From contig NZ_JAGHQU010000013.1 of the NCBI RefSeq assembly GCF_017744135.1, positions 26,171-90,170 on the forward strand: DNA of 64,000 nt, read 5' to 3'. The position numbers and the translations under genes were made by a program. Source of the DNA: Endozoicomonas sp. G2_2. Lineage in GTDB: Bacteria > Pseudomonadota > Gammaproteobacteria > Nevskiales > Salinisphaeraceae. Under the pieces are notes generated by a model. The model saw only the letters and a program-made list of their open reading frames with translations, was not told the DNA's origin and did no database searches. Shown here one piece after another: positions 55,394 to 63,876 of this stretch (its first letter is position 1; each line of letters starts with the position of its first letter).

Positions 55394-57310
55394 ATGAACG
55401 AATCCCAAACCGGCGACCTGTTCGATTCCGAGCCGACCAAAGCCGCAAAAACGCCGCCACAGCCGAATACCGAACCGCTCCTAGACCCGCGAGCGCTCGC
55501 CGAAGACGCGAACCTTTCCGATCTCGACCTGGCGCTCGCCCACTGGGCCCGCCGCCACGGCGCGGACCGACTCGTCGCCCGCGCCTTCGCGCTCGCGAGC
55601 TGGGCCGTGGCCCAGGGCCATACCTGTCTGGCGCTGGATCAAATCCCCACGGCGTTGATGAGCGCCGCGAATCAGGCCGAACTACCCGGCGCGCTCGCCG
55701 CCAGCGATCTCGTAACCGTGCTTGACGACGAACCCGCGCCCGACGACACGCCGACCCGCCCGCTGGTCCTTGAAGGCGGCCGGCTGTATCTGCAGCGTTA
55801 CCACGCCTACGAAACCAAACTGGCCGAACGCCTCCGCGAGCTGATGGCCGCCGAGCCAACCCCGGTAAACGTCGACGCGCTCAAACCCGGCAACGGCCTG
55901 TTCGCAGCCGATGCCGCCAACCCGAACGCCACCAACTGGCAGGCCGTCGCCGCATTCGCCGCCCTGCGCCACCGCTTCACCGTGATTTCCGGCGGGCCGG
56001 GCACGGGCAAGACCTACACCATCGTGCGCCTGCTGCGCGTGCTCATCGAAGCCGCGCTCGGCCAAGACGAAACACCGCCGCTCGTCGCGCTGGCCGCGCC
56101 CACCGGCAAGGCCGCCGCGCGCATGGTCGAATCTGTCCGCAAGGGCCTCGACGACATGAGCGCGGACGCGACCTTCGACAAGCAACGCATCGAAGAACAC
56201 GTGCCCCAGAACGCGCGCACGCTGCATCGCCTGCTCGGCCTGGGCGGCGCGACCACGCGGCCGCGCTTCAACGCCGACAACCCGTTGCCCTACGACGTGG
56301 TGATCGTCGACGAAGCCTCGATGGTCGACTTGCCCATGATGGCCAAGCTGGCGGACGCCATCCGCAACGACGCCCGGCTCGTCCTGCTCGGCGACCGCTA
56401 CCAGCTCGCCTCGGTGGAATCCGGCTCCGTGCTCGCGGAGATCTGCGCCAACGCCCGCGTGAACCGCTTCACCGCAAATCAGCGGGCCGCTGCGGGCGAC
56501 CTATTGCGCGAAGCGCCCGACCCGGCCACGCAACCGCTGGCCGATCATGTCGTCACGCTACAAACCAGCCGCCGCTTCAACGCCCACAGCACCATCGGGC
56601 GCCTTGCCGCGGCCGTGAACGCCGGCGATATCGAGGCCGTACAAGCGCTGCTCCACGCCGGCCACGACGACCTTGTCTATCACGATCGGGCGGACGCCGC
56701 CGCACTCAACACACTCATGGATCGCCTCGCCGAGAATTACGCGGGGCTTTGCGAAGCCGGTAATCCAACGACCGCCCTTGCCCAGCTCGGCAAGCAATGC
56801 GTGCTCACCGCCGTACGCCAGGGCCCCGCGGGCAGCGAAACCCTCAACGCCGGTATCACCGAACGCCTGGCCCGGCGCTTCGACTTCAACGCCGCCAATG
56901 CCTGGTACCACGGCCGCCCGGTCATGGTTAGACGAAATGACTACCGCACGGGTCTTTTTAACGGCGACGTGGGTGTTGCACTCTGCAACGAGTCCGGACA
57001 GATCCGTGTCTGGTTCGAGGGGGACAACGGCTTGCGTGCATTCTTGCCTAGCGCACTACCCGCGCACGACACCGTGTATGCGATGACGATTCACAAGAGT
57101 CAGGGGTCGGAGTTTGATTACGTGACGCTCGTGCTGCCGGATTACGACGTGCCGGTTTTGACTCAGGAGTTGTTTTATACGGGGTTGACCCGGGGGCGGG
57201 AGCAGTTATCGATTTACTCGCAACGAAACGCGCTTGAGAAAACCGTTACTTGTCGCGTCTTGAGAGTATCGGCGTTAGCAGAGCGCATCGCCCAACCTCG
57301 CGAAAAGTAA
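55394..57310 (+). CDS. recD: Exodeoxyribonuclease V subunit alpha (RecD)
   Basis: A 638-residue 5'-3' helicase subunit. Walker A is ISGGPGTGKTYTIVRLL near residue 199, followed by AAPTGKAAARM (motif Ia), VDEASMVDLPMM (II), LLGDRYQLASVESG (III) and, C-terminally, MTIHKSQGSEFD with YTGLTRGREQL (V, VI). All motifs are intact. From about 56930 onward codon use becomes markedly less GC-rich at third positions than the rest of the gene, continuing into the toxin-antitoxin pair. Confidence 0.95.
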   Translation: MNESQTGDLFDSEPTKAAKTPPQPNTEPLLDPRALAEDANLSDLDLALAHWARRHGADRLVARAFALASWAVAQGHTCLALDQIPTALMSAANQAELPGALAASDLVTVLDDEPAPDDTPTRPLVLEGGRLYLQRYHAYETKLAERLRELMAAEPTPVNVDALKPGNGLFAADAANPNATNWQAVAAFAALRHRFTVISGGPGTGKTYTIVRLLRVLIEAALGQDETPPLVALAAPTGKAAARMVESVRKGLDDMSADATFDKQRIEEHVPQNARTLHRLLGLGGATTRPRFNADNPLPYDVVIVDEASMVDLPMMAKLADAIRNDARLVLLGDRYQLASVESGSVLAEICANARVNRFTANQRAAAGDLLREAPDPATQPLADHVVTLQTSRRFNAHSTIGRLAAAVNAGDIEAVQALLHAGHDDLVYHDRADAAALNTLMDRLAENYAGLCEAGNPTTALAQLGKQCVLTAVRQGPAGSETLNAGITERLARRFDFNAANAWYHGRPVMVRRNDYRTGLFNGDVGVALCNESGQIRVWFEGDNGLRAFLPSALPAHDTVYAMTIHKSQGSEFDYVTLVLPDYDVPVLTQELFYTGLTRGREQLSIYSQRNALEKTVTCRVLRVSALAERIAQPREK

Positions 57311-57332
57311 TCCATTGGCGTACTATTCTCGC

Positions 57333-57665
57333 ATGCAGACCGTAGCCGAGACGCCGGAGTTCTCGCGCAAGATTCGCAAGTTGATCGGCGATGCTGACTA
57401 CCAAGCGCTGATCGCGTATCTGGCAGAACATCCAAAAGCCGGCGACCTCATGCGAGGCACCGGCGGCATACGAAAGCTTCGATGGGCTCGCGACGGATCC
57501 GGCAAAAGCGGTGGCGTTCGTGTCGTCTACTACTTTCACGACGAACGCATACCCCTTTATCTGCTCACGATTTTCGGCAAGAACGAAAAGGCCAATATCT
57601 CTCAAGCTGAACGCAACGCACTTGCTCAGCTTGTCGCGCTGCTCACCAGGGCAGCAGGAGTCTAG
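57333..57665 (+). CDS. RelE/HigB-type toxin
   Basis: A 110-residue protein of the RelE/HigB mRNA-interferase superfamily: TPEFSRKIRKLIGDADYQAL, then GGIRKLRWARDGSGKSGGVRVVYYF and PLYLLTIFGKNEKANIS, the usual order with basic and Tyr residues near the C-terminus. The antitoxin gene follows 2 bp after the stop, so the order is toxin-antitoxin as in higBA. Base composition is lower in GC than the surroundings. ATG 57333 is chosen; the frame is open from 57315. Confidence 0.88.
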   Translation: MQTVAETPEFSRKIRKLIGDADYQALIAYLAEHPKAGDLMRGTGGIRKLRWARDGSGKSGGVRVVYYFHDERIPLYLLTIFGKNEKANISQAERNALAQLVALLTRAAGV

Positions 57666-57667
57666 AC

Positions 57668-58000
57668 ATGAGTGACGCGTTTGAAAGTATCAAGGCCGGT
57701 CTCGAGCAGGCGATCGCGCATCAAGCGAATAAGCCGAACGAGGTCATCGTTCATGAAATGTCGGCTACAGACGTTAAGGCCGTGCGCGATAAGGTGGGCA
57801 TGACCCAGCGCGAGTTCGCTGCTTCGTTCGGTATCAGTCTCGGGACATTGCGGCATTGGGAGCGTGGGGATCGACAGCCGCACGGCCCGGCTCGGGTTTT
57901 GCTCAATGTGCTTGATCGGCGGCCCGATGCTGTACTCGGCGCGCTTACGGAGTCCAATGTCATTGCGGCGGCGCACGATGCAAGACCTGACCCCAACTAG
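57668..58000 (+). CDS. HigA-type antitoxin (XRE family)
   Basis: A 110-residue antitoxin with a C-terminal Cro/C1-type helix-turn-helix: VRDKVGMTQREFAASFGISLGTLRHWERG at about residues 40-67. The N-terminal helical part (DAFESIKAGLEQAIAHQ) would bind the toxin. It should repress its own operon. The TAG stop at 57998-58000 directly abuts the truncated binding-protein gene on the other strand. Confidence 0.88.
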   Translation: MSDAFESIKAGLEQAIAHQANKPNEVIVHEMSATDVKAVRDKVGMTQREFAASFGISLGTLRHWERGDRQPHGPARVLLNVLDRRPDAVLGALTESNVIAAAHDARPDPN

Positions 58001-58129
58001 TTATGCGAATTCCATCGGCACATAGGGCACGTCGACGCCGATGCGGACATGATCGCCGCGCGCCTGGGCGACGCCGACGGTGGCCAGGATCAGCGCGCCG
58101 GCGAGCAGCGCGGTGAGCGTTCGGTTCAT
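58001..58129 (-). pseudogene. Truncated ABC-transporter solute-binding protein (first 42 codons)
   Basis: ATG 58129, with GGGAGC upstream, encodes a signal peptide (MNRTLTALLAGALILATVGV, cleavage near AQA|RGD) and the start of an amino-acid-binding protein (HVRIGVDVPYVPMEF). It then stops at 58001-58003, exactly where the higA gene ends. In full-length relatives VPYxPME(F/Y) is about 20 residues into a 230-residue domain, so about 80% of the gene is missing. It lies last in the ABC operon. Confidence 0.85.
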
Positions 58130-58267
58130 GATGAGCTCCCTTGGTTGGACGAGATTGGATGTGATTCGGTTGGCGGCACGCGTGGCCTGCAGCATTCGCT
58201 CCGGCGGCCTGCCATGGGTACGGCGCCATCTTGCCCAGTTGCCGGATGCGCGCGCAAAGAACGGTGC

Positions 58268-58996
58268 TCAGGCCGCCGGCTGGCGGTGGCGCAGCAGCCG
58301 GCGTTCGAGCGTCCGGAAGACTGCGAGAATCGCGAAGGTCAGCCCCATATAGATCAGCGCCACGCAGATGAAGGCCGGGAACGGGGTATAGAAGCGGGCA
58401 TAGACGAAATATGCGGCGCCGGTCAGATCCATGATGGTGACCGCGCTGGCGATCGCGCTCGCGTGCAGCATGAAGATGACCTCGTTGCCGTAGGCGGGCA
58501 GCGCGCGCCGGAAGGCGCTCGGCAGCACGATCCGGCGATAGGCCCGGGCGCTCGACATGCCGTAGGCGCGCGCGGCTTCCAGTTCGCCGCGCGGCGTCGC
58601 CCTGATGGCGCCGTGGAATATCTCGGTGGTGTAGGCCGCGGTGTTGAGCGTGAACGCGAACAGCGCGGGGTAGACTGGATCCTCGATGAAGAACCACAGC
58701 CAGCTGTCCTGCACGCCGGGTACGAAGGCGAAGCCGTAGTAGGCGAGATAGAGCTGAATGAGCAGCGGCGTGCCGCGGAATATATAGGTATAGACCCAGA
58801 CCGGTCCGGACAGCCACCAGCGCCGGCTGGAGCGCACGATCGCCAGCGGCACCGCCATCATCAGGCCGATGATCAGCGATACGAACACCAGATCCACGGT
58901 GTTGACCAGCCCCGTCCAGTAACGCGCGAGCGTGGCCGGCGTGAAGATATCGTTGGCCGACAGCCAGGGCGCGACGTGGGCGAGCCATTGTTCCAT
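58268..58996 (-). CDS. Polar amino-acid ABC transporter permease (HisM/ArtM type)
   Basis: A 242-residue inner-membrane permease with about five helices. The HEQ/polar-amino-acid-family signature is [24 protein letters not shown], which includes the EAA loop that docks on the ATPase. IFRGTPLLIQLYLAYYG near residue 72 is also typical. ATG 58996 puts the first helix at about residue 30. It pairs with the permease just upstream (11-bp gap). Confidence 0.9.
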   Translation of the reverse strand: MEQWLAHVAPWLSANDIFTPATLARYWTGLVNTVDLVFVSLIIGLMMAVPLAIVRSSRRWWLSGPVWVYTYIFRGTPLLIQLYLAYYGFAFVPGVQDSWLWFFIEDPVYPALFAFTLNTAAYTTEIFHGAIRATPRGELEAARAYGMSSARAYRRIVLPSAFRRALPAYGNEVIFMLHASAIASAVTIMDLTGAAYFVYARFYTPFPAFICVALIYMGLTFAILAVFRTLERRLLRHRQPAA

Positions 58997-59007
58997 GCGC
59001 CGCGCTC

Positions 59008-59712
59008 CTAGTGCTCGAAGCCGGTGTCGTAGCGTCGCTTGAGCCACAGCATCGCCAGTTCGGACACCGTGGTCATCGCGAGATAGCCGACCGCGACCGG
59101 CAGCATGAACAGGAACGGCTCGTGGGTGGCCTTGGTCGCCTTGTCCGCCACGCGCACCATGTCGGTGAGACCGATGATGGAGACCAGGGCGGTGCTTTTG
59201 AGCAGCACCTGCCAGTTGTTGCCGAGTCCCGGCAGGGCATGGCGCATCATCAGCGGAAACCGGATGCGCTTGAACGTGCGCCAGGGCGACATGCCGTAGG
59301 CGCGCGCGGCCTCCATCTGCCCTTCGTCGACGGCCATGAAGGCGCCACGAAACGTCTCGGCCATGTAGGCGCCGTAGATCACGCCGAGCGTGGTCACGCC
59401 CGCGATGAACGGATTGATATTGATGAATATATCGATATCGAACAACGCGTAGAGCTGGTCGGTGACCATGTTCACGCCGATCTGGCCGCCGTAGAACAGC
59501 AGCATCATCAGCACCAGGTCGGGCACCCCGCGGATCAGCGTGGTATAGGTCGTGGCCACGCCGGCCGCGCCGCGCGAGCGCGACAGCCGCGCGCTCGCCG
59601 CGATCAGGCCGAGCACGAGCGCGAGCGCCAGCGACAGGATCGCCAGCTCGAAGGTCAGCCAGGCTCCGCTGAGCAGGCGCGGGCCGTAGCCGTGAAAGTC
59701 GATCCAGAGCAC
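59008..59712 (-). CDS. Polar amino-acid ABC transporter permease (HisQ/ArtQ type)
   Basis: A 234-residue permease: [22 protein letters not shown] near residue 55, and the EAA loop [25 protein letters not shown]. The best start is GTG 59712, 10 bp after the ATPase stop; no ATG is suitably placed. With the HisM-type protein it forms the channel; histidine/arginine/lysine/ornithine or opine-type substrates are the family's range. Confidence 0.88.
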   Translation of the reverse strand: MLWIDFHGYGPRLLSGAWLTFELAILSLALALVLGLIAASARLSRSRGAAGVATTYTTLIRGVPDLVLMMLLFYGGQIGVNMVTDQLYALFDIDIFININPFIAGVTTLGVIYGAYMAETFRGAFMAVDEGQMEAARAYGMSPWRTFKRIRFPLMMRHALPGLGNNWQVLLKSTALVSIIGLTDMVRVADKATKATHEPFLFMLPVAVGYLAMTTVSELAMLWLKRRYDTGFEH

Positions 59713-59722
59713 GCCGGCGACG

Positions 59723-60493
59723 TCAGAAGCGGGGCGCCAGAAACCGGCGCAGCCGGGCCGAACTCGGCGAGCCCAGCACCTCGGCCGGCTTGCCCGCTTC
59801 CTCGACGCGACCCTCGTGGAGATACAGCACCTGGCTCGAGACATCGCGGGCGAAATCCATCTCGTGGGTCACCACGATCATGGTGCGGCCTTCCTCGGCG
59901 AGTTCGCGCATCACCCGCAGCACGTCGCCGACCAGTTCCGGGTCGAGCGCCGAGGTGGGCTCGTCGAACAGCATCACCTCCGGCTCCATCGCCAGGGCCC
60001 GCGCGATCGCGCCGCGCTGCTGCTGGCCGCCCGACAGCTGGGCCGGGAAATGCGCGGCATGGCTGGCCAGGCCGACGCGTTCGAGCAGGGCCAAGCCGCG
60101 TTCGCGCGCCTCGCGTTTCTTGACGCCCAGCACGTGGACCGGCGCCTCGATCACGTTCTGCAACAGCGTCAGGTGCGCCCAGAGATTGAAGTTCTGAAAC
60201 ACCATGGACAGGCGCGCGCGGATACGCTCGACCTGCTTCCAGTCCGCCGGTGTGCGCCCGCGCTTGGTCTCGCGAAACGCGATCGCCTCGCCGTGGACGG
60301 TGATATCGCCCGCGTCCGGCTGCTCCAGCAGATTCATGCAGCGCAGAAACGTGCTCTTGCCCGAGCCCGAGGCCCCGATCAGCGAGATCACGTCGCCCTG
60401 ATGCGCCGTCAGCGACAGCCCCTTGAGCACCTCGTTGTCACCGAAACGCTTGTGCAGATCGTCGACGACGAGCGGGATGGGAGCGTCGGGCAT
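59723..60493 (-). CDS. Polar amino-acid ABC transporter ATPase (HisP/ArtP type)
   Basis: A 256-residue ATPase with Walker [16 protein letters not shown] near residue 40, Q-loop [11 protein letters not shown], signature [15 protein letters not shown], Walker [15 protein letters not shown] and the H-loop VVTHEM. The insert after strand 5 ([20 protein letters not shown]) resembles HisP/OccP. It is the first gene of the transporter operon, 92 bp after a TetR gene on the same strand. Confidence 0.93.
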   Translation of the reverse strand: MPDAPIPLVVDDLHKRFGDNEVLKGLSLTAHQGDVISLIGASGSGKSTFLRCMNLLEQPDAGDITVHGEAIAFRETKRGRTPADWKQVERIRARLSMVFQNFNLWAHLTLLQNVIEAPVHVLGVKKREARERGLALLERVGLASHAAHFPAQLSGGQQQRGAIARALAMEPEVMLFDEPTSALDPELVGDVLRVMRELAEEGRTMIVVTHEMDFARDVSSQVLYLHEGRVEEAGKPAEVLGSPSSARLRRFLAPRF

Positions 60494-60585
60494 GAATCGG
60501 TGGTCCGGTGTCGGCGAAAACGTCTCGGCAGCGTCGGCGCCCCAGTCTAGCAAGGCCGGCGCCGACCCGCGCCGGGCAGCGGGCG

Positions 60586-61227
60586 CTAGCCGAGCACCGC
60601 CCGGGCGCGCTCGATGGTGGTGGTATCGGTGGCGTACGCCTCGAAGAAGATCTTGGCGAGTACGCTGACCAGTTCCGACTGATCCGACGTGGCGCGCTCG
60701 CCCAACGGCAGCACGATCGCCTCCATGATCGCGATGAACGCCCGCGCGATCTCCTTCGGCGGCGCGTTCTGCTTGAGCCGGCCGGCGGCCTGGGCTTCGA
60801 CCACGTAAGCCTCGACGACGTCGCGCGCGCGCGTCTCGAAGTGCTTGAGCACCTCGCGGGCGTCGGTGACGTCGGCCGTGTTCGGCCGTAGCCAGTAGCC
60901 GCCGATGCCGTCGGCTACGCGCTCGTCGGTGCTCAGGTTCTGCAGGCCCCGGAACAGAAGAATCACGCGTTCGAGCGCGTCGTCGGCCGTGCCGGCCGTG
61001 TCCAGCACATGGGCCTCGAACAGCGCCACGAGCTGGGTCATGCAGTCGGCATAGAGCGCCTGCTTGCCGGCGAAGTGGCCGTACATCGCCGATTTCGTCA
61101 GTCCGGCCGCCTGGGCGATGGTCAGCAGCGACACGCCGTCATAGCCGAACTGGCCGAACAGACGGAACGATACGCGTCGCAGATGCGCATGGGTGTCCCC
61201 CGTTTCCGAAACCGGTCGGCGCGCCAT
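60586..61227 (-). CDS. TetR-family regulator, divergent from alkB
   Basis: A 213-residue regulator with helix-turn-helix LFGQFGYDGVSLLTIAQAAGLTKSAMYGHFAGKQALY at about residues 22-58, and a helical ligand domain. The start at 61227 is 127 bp from the divergent alkB. The intergenic inverted repeat TTGAACGA-N4-TCGTTCAA is the probable operator, so it is expected to repress alkB and itself and respond to an alkane oxidation product. The frame is open to 61398, but that part would cover the operator. Confidence 0.87.
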   Translation of the reverse strand: MARRPVSETGDTHAHLRRVSFRLFGQFGYDGVSLLTIAQAAGLTKSAMYGHFAGKQALYADCMTQLVALFEAHVLDTAGTADDALERVILLFRGLQNLSTDERVADGIGGYWLRPNTADVTDAREVLKHFETRARDVVEAYVVEAQAAGRLKQNAPPKEIARAFIAIMEAIVLPLGERATSDQSELVSVLAKIFFEAYATDTTTIERARAVLG

Positions 61228-61272
61228 GGATGACCCCTCGAGAGCGAGCGCCGGATCATAGCATTCGATGAT

Positions 61273-61292
61273 TTGAACGATCGGTCGTTCAA
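61273..61292. promoter_or_regulatory. Inverted-repeat operator between TetR gene and alkB
   Basis: TTGAACGA (61273-61280), a TCGG spacer and TCGTTCAA (61285-61292): perfect 8-bp half-sites. TTGAACGATCGTTCAA-type sites are typical of TetR-family proteins. It lies 45 bp from the TetR start codon and 62 bp from the alkB start. Confidence 0.8.
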
Positions 61293-61354
61293 TTGTAGAC
61301 TTTGTGATGCTCGACAACACCAATATCCAAACAACGAGCTGACGGAGGATTCCC

Positions 61355-62755
61355 ATGAGCGTCAATGCCGCCGACCTGAACACGCCCCACGATGGCAAGC
61401 GCTATCTCTGGCTATGGGGCATCATCGTCGCCTTCCTGCCGCTGATCGGCGGCGGCCTCGCGGCCGCGACCGGCTGGTCGGCGATGTGGTTCTTCGCGCC
61501 GTTCTTCCTCTACGTGCTGGTGCCGATCGCCGACTTCGCGGTCGGCAAGGACACCACGAACCCGGACGAGGGCGCGCTCGCCGCGCTCGAGTCGGACCCG
61601 TACTACCGCTGGTGCACGTACCTGTTCATTCCGGTGCAGTACGTGGTGACCGTGTGGGCGGCCTGGCTGGTGGGCAGCGGCACGCTCGGCGCGGTCGCGC
61701 TGGTGGGCCTGACCTGGTCGATGGCCATCCTGTCGGGCGTGGCCATCAACACCGCGCACGAACTCGGTCACAAGAAGCCGTCCGTCGAACGCTGGCTGTC
61801 CAAGATCGCGCTCGCCCCGGTGGCCTACGGTCATTTCTTCGTCGAGCACAACAAGGGCCATCATCGGCATGTCGCCACGCCGGAGGATCCGGCCAGTGCG
61901 CGCATGGGCGAATCCTTCTATGCCTTTCTGCCGCGCACCATGATCGGCAGCCTGCGCTCGGCCTGGCGCATCGAGCGCGAGCGCCTCGAACGCCGCGGCG
62001 CCTCGGTCTGGAGCTGGCAGAACGACAATCTCCAGGCCTGGGCCATGACGGTCGTGCTGTTCGCGGCGCTGACCGCAGCGTTCGGCTGGGTGGTGCTGCC
62101 GTTTCTGCTGATCCAGGCGTTCATCGGCGCGAGCCTGCTCGAGGTCGTGAACTATCTGGAACACTACGGCCTGTTGCGGCAGAAGACCGCGGACGGGCGC
62201 TACGAACGCTGTCAGCCGCGTCATTCCTGGAACAACAATCACATCGTGACGAACGTGCTGCTCTATCACCTGCAGCGCCATTCCGATCACCACGCCCATC
62301 CGACGCGCCGCTACCAGGCGCTGCGGCATTTCGACGATGCGCCGCAGCTGCCCACCGGCTATGCCGGCATGATCGTGCTGGCCTACCTTCCGCCGCTGTG
62401 GTATCGGGTCATGGATCCGCGCGTGGTCGCCCACCACGACGGCGATATCCGCTTCGCCAACCTGCAGCCGGGCAAGCGCGACGCGCTCCTGCGCCGCTAT
62501 CCGCCGCCGGCGGACGCCGATGCGCGCGCCGCTGACGCCAACGCGACGCCGGGCGAGACCGAAGCCGGCGCAGCCGACCTGGCCCGGGCCTCGCGTTTCG
62601 AATGCGTCGAATGCGGCTTCGTCTACGACGAGACCGAAGGCTGCCCGAGCGAGGGTTTCGAACCCGGCACCGCCTGGTCACGCATTCCCGACGACTGGGC
62701 CTGCCCGCGCTGCGCGGTGCGCGAGAAACAGGATTTCGTGCCTCTGAGCGCATAG
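61355..62755 (+). CDS. alkB: Alkane 1-monooxygenase fused to rubredoxin (AlkB-Rd)
   Basis: A 466-residue integral-membrane di-iron hydroxylase with a C-terminal rubredoxin. The His boxes are HELGHK (about residue 133), EHNKGHHRH (about 164), the NYLEHYGL signature and LQRHSDHHAH (about 308). The rubredoxin begins near residue 414: FECVECGFVYDE and WACPRCAVREKQDF supply the four Fe cysteines. A linker rich in Ala/Asp (about 380-412) joins them. It inserts oxygen at the terminal carbon of alkanes with electrons from its own rubredoxin. Regulated by the divergent TetR gene. Confidence 0.96.
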   Translation: MSVNAADLNTPHDGKRYLWLWGIIVAFLPLIGGGLAAATGWSAMWFFAPFFLYVLVPIADFAVGKDTTNPDEGALAALESDPYYRWCTYLFIPVQYVVTVWAAWLVGSGTLGAVALVGLTWSMAILSGVAINTAHELGHKKPSVERWLSKIALAPVAYGHFFVEHNKGHHRHVATPEDPASARMGESFYAFLPRTMIGSLRSAWRIERERLERRGASVWSWQNDNLQAWAMTVVLFAALTAAFGWVVLPFLLIQAFIGASLLEVVNYLEHYGLLRQKTADGRYERCQPRHSWNNNHIVTNVLLYHLQRHSDHHAHPTRRYQALRHFDDAPQLPTGYAGMIVLAYLPPLWYRVMDPRVVAHHDGDIRFANLQPGKRDALLRRYPPPADADARAADANATPGETEAGAADLARASRFECVECGFVYDETEGCPSEGFEPGTAWSRIPDDWACPRCAVREKQDFVPLSA

Positions 62756-62765
62756 ACGAAAACAT

Positions 62766-62795
62766 CCCGGCCGTGGCGTCAACGCCGCGGCCGGG
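62766..62795. terminator. Bidirectional terminator-like hairpin after alkB
   Basis: CCCGGCCGTGGCG, loop TCAA, CGCCGCGGCCGGG: a 13-bp stem with one wobble pair between the convergent alkB and the GFA relic. There is no T-tract. Confidence 0.5.
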
Positions 62796-62813
62796 GTGCA
62801 TCGCCACCGGCGT

Positions 62814-63224
62814 CTATTCCGCCAGCGTCTCGCCCGAACCGCCCATCTCGGCCGGAAAATCCCGGTACTTGGGCAGGCCGTCGTGGATGTGCAGCACCGT
62901 CTCCTGATAGTTCACGTGTGCTTCCGGCTTGAACGGGAAGTCGCTCAGCACACCGGCGAATACGTCCACCAGCTCCAGCCCCGGATGCTCGGCGAAGACG
63001 TGTCCGCCGCAGTGTGAACACCACTTGCGATAAGTGTTCTCGGTCTTGTGGTAGGTCTGGATGGCGTCCTCGCCCTGGGTGATCGTCAGCGCCTCCGGCT
63101 TCCACAACGTAAAGGCGTTGACCGGCCCGGCCGACCAGTGCCGGCAGGACTCGCAGTGGCAATAACCCACCGCCACCGGACTGCCGGTGAGGGTGAACTG
63201 CGTAAACAATAGGGGACAGACCAC
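62814..63224 (-). pseudogene. GFA (CENP-V-like) domain protein with replaced N-terminus
   Basis: From TLTGSPVAVGYCHCESCRHW onward this is a normal GFA-domain protein, with the zinc cysteines in CHCESC and WCSHCGGHVF. The first about 20 residues of the family, carrying the GxCxCGxVR zinc motif, are missing. The frame instead runs up to a GTG at 63224 in an unrelated REP-like sequence. One zinc site is therefore lost and the gene is probably a 5'-truncated relic. It converges on alkB. Confidence 0.75.
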
Positions 63225-63232
63225 GGTTTCCT
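63205..63232. repeat. REP-like element end (GGTCTGTCCCCTATT motif)
   Basis: On the minus strand ACCGTGGTCTGTCCCCTATT lies at the point where the GFA homology breaks off. This string resembles, from memory, the ends of repeat elements near REP-associated (Y1) transposases in gammaproteobacteria. Only one end is visible and there is no transposase gene here. Confidence 0.5.
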
Positions 63233-63443
63233 ATCTGCCGCGACTATCATCCCGCCTCATTCTTAGGCTGTCCCGGTTAACCTCGCGTGACCCGTCGCTT
63301 CAAAGCCCGGGCGGCGGCCATACACGAAGCCGTGTTAGTATTGCGCGAGCGCGCTGCGATTATCTGCGAGCGTTACGAACGCGTAAGGCGCCCGACCCAC
63401 CGGCTGGCGCTGCAGTAAACTACAACAACCAAGGGAGAACCAC

Positions 63444-63854
63444 ATGACCGCGATCACCGCCTTGATGGCGTTCGTACTCTGGACCATCGTGCTGGCGCTG
63501 AGCTATGCGACCTATCGCGTACCCGTGATCCTGGCCGGCCGCCAGCGCGCGGACCACTGGGAACGCAACAGCAGCGATGCCGTCGACGATCCGCCGATAC
63601 TCCAGCGTTCCAAAGCCGCGCACATGAACTGCGTGGAAAATCTGCCGTTGTTCGCGGCAGTGGTGCTGGCCGGCGTGGCCAGCGGCCAGAGTGCGGTCGT
63701 GGACGCCCTGGCGGCCTACGTGTTTTATGCGCGCTTGGTACAAAGCATCGCCCATCTGATCGGCACATCGTTCGTGTTGATCTCGGTGCGGGCGACGTTC
63801 TTTTTGATCCAGATCGGGTTGATCGCTTATATGGCGTTGACCCTGATGGGTTGA
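63444..63854 (+). CDS. MAPEG family membrane protein
   Basis: A 136-residue protein with four membrane helices: ITALMAFVLWTIVLALSY at the N-terminus, the family-typical RSKAAHMNCVENLPLFAAVVLAGV, then VFYARLVQSIAHLIGTS. MAPEG relatives conjugate glutathione or reduce peroxides in membranes, though bacterial members are mostly untested. GGGAGA precedes the ATG at 63444. Confidence 0.88.
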   Translation: MTAITALMAFVLWTIVLALSYATYRVPVILAGRQRADHWERNSSDAVDDPPILQRSKAAHMNCVENLPLFAAVVLAGVASGQSAVVDALAAYVFYARLVQSIAHLIGTSFVLISVRATFFLIQIGLIAYMALTLMG

Positions 63855-63876
63855 CGCTGACCAGAGAAGCTGAGGG

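Noticed and set aside
54709..55440. Several 100-240-codon frames in the recB-recD gap on both strands
   Set aside because: They arise from the palindromic element, have no ribosome sites or known domains, and overlap each other on both strands.
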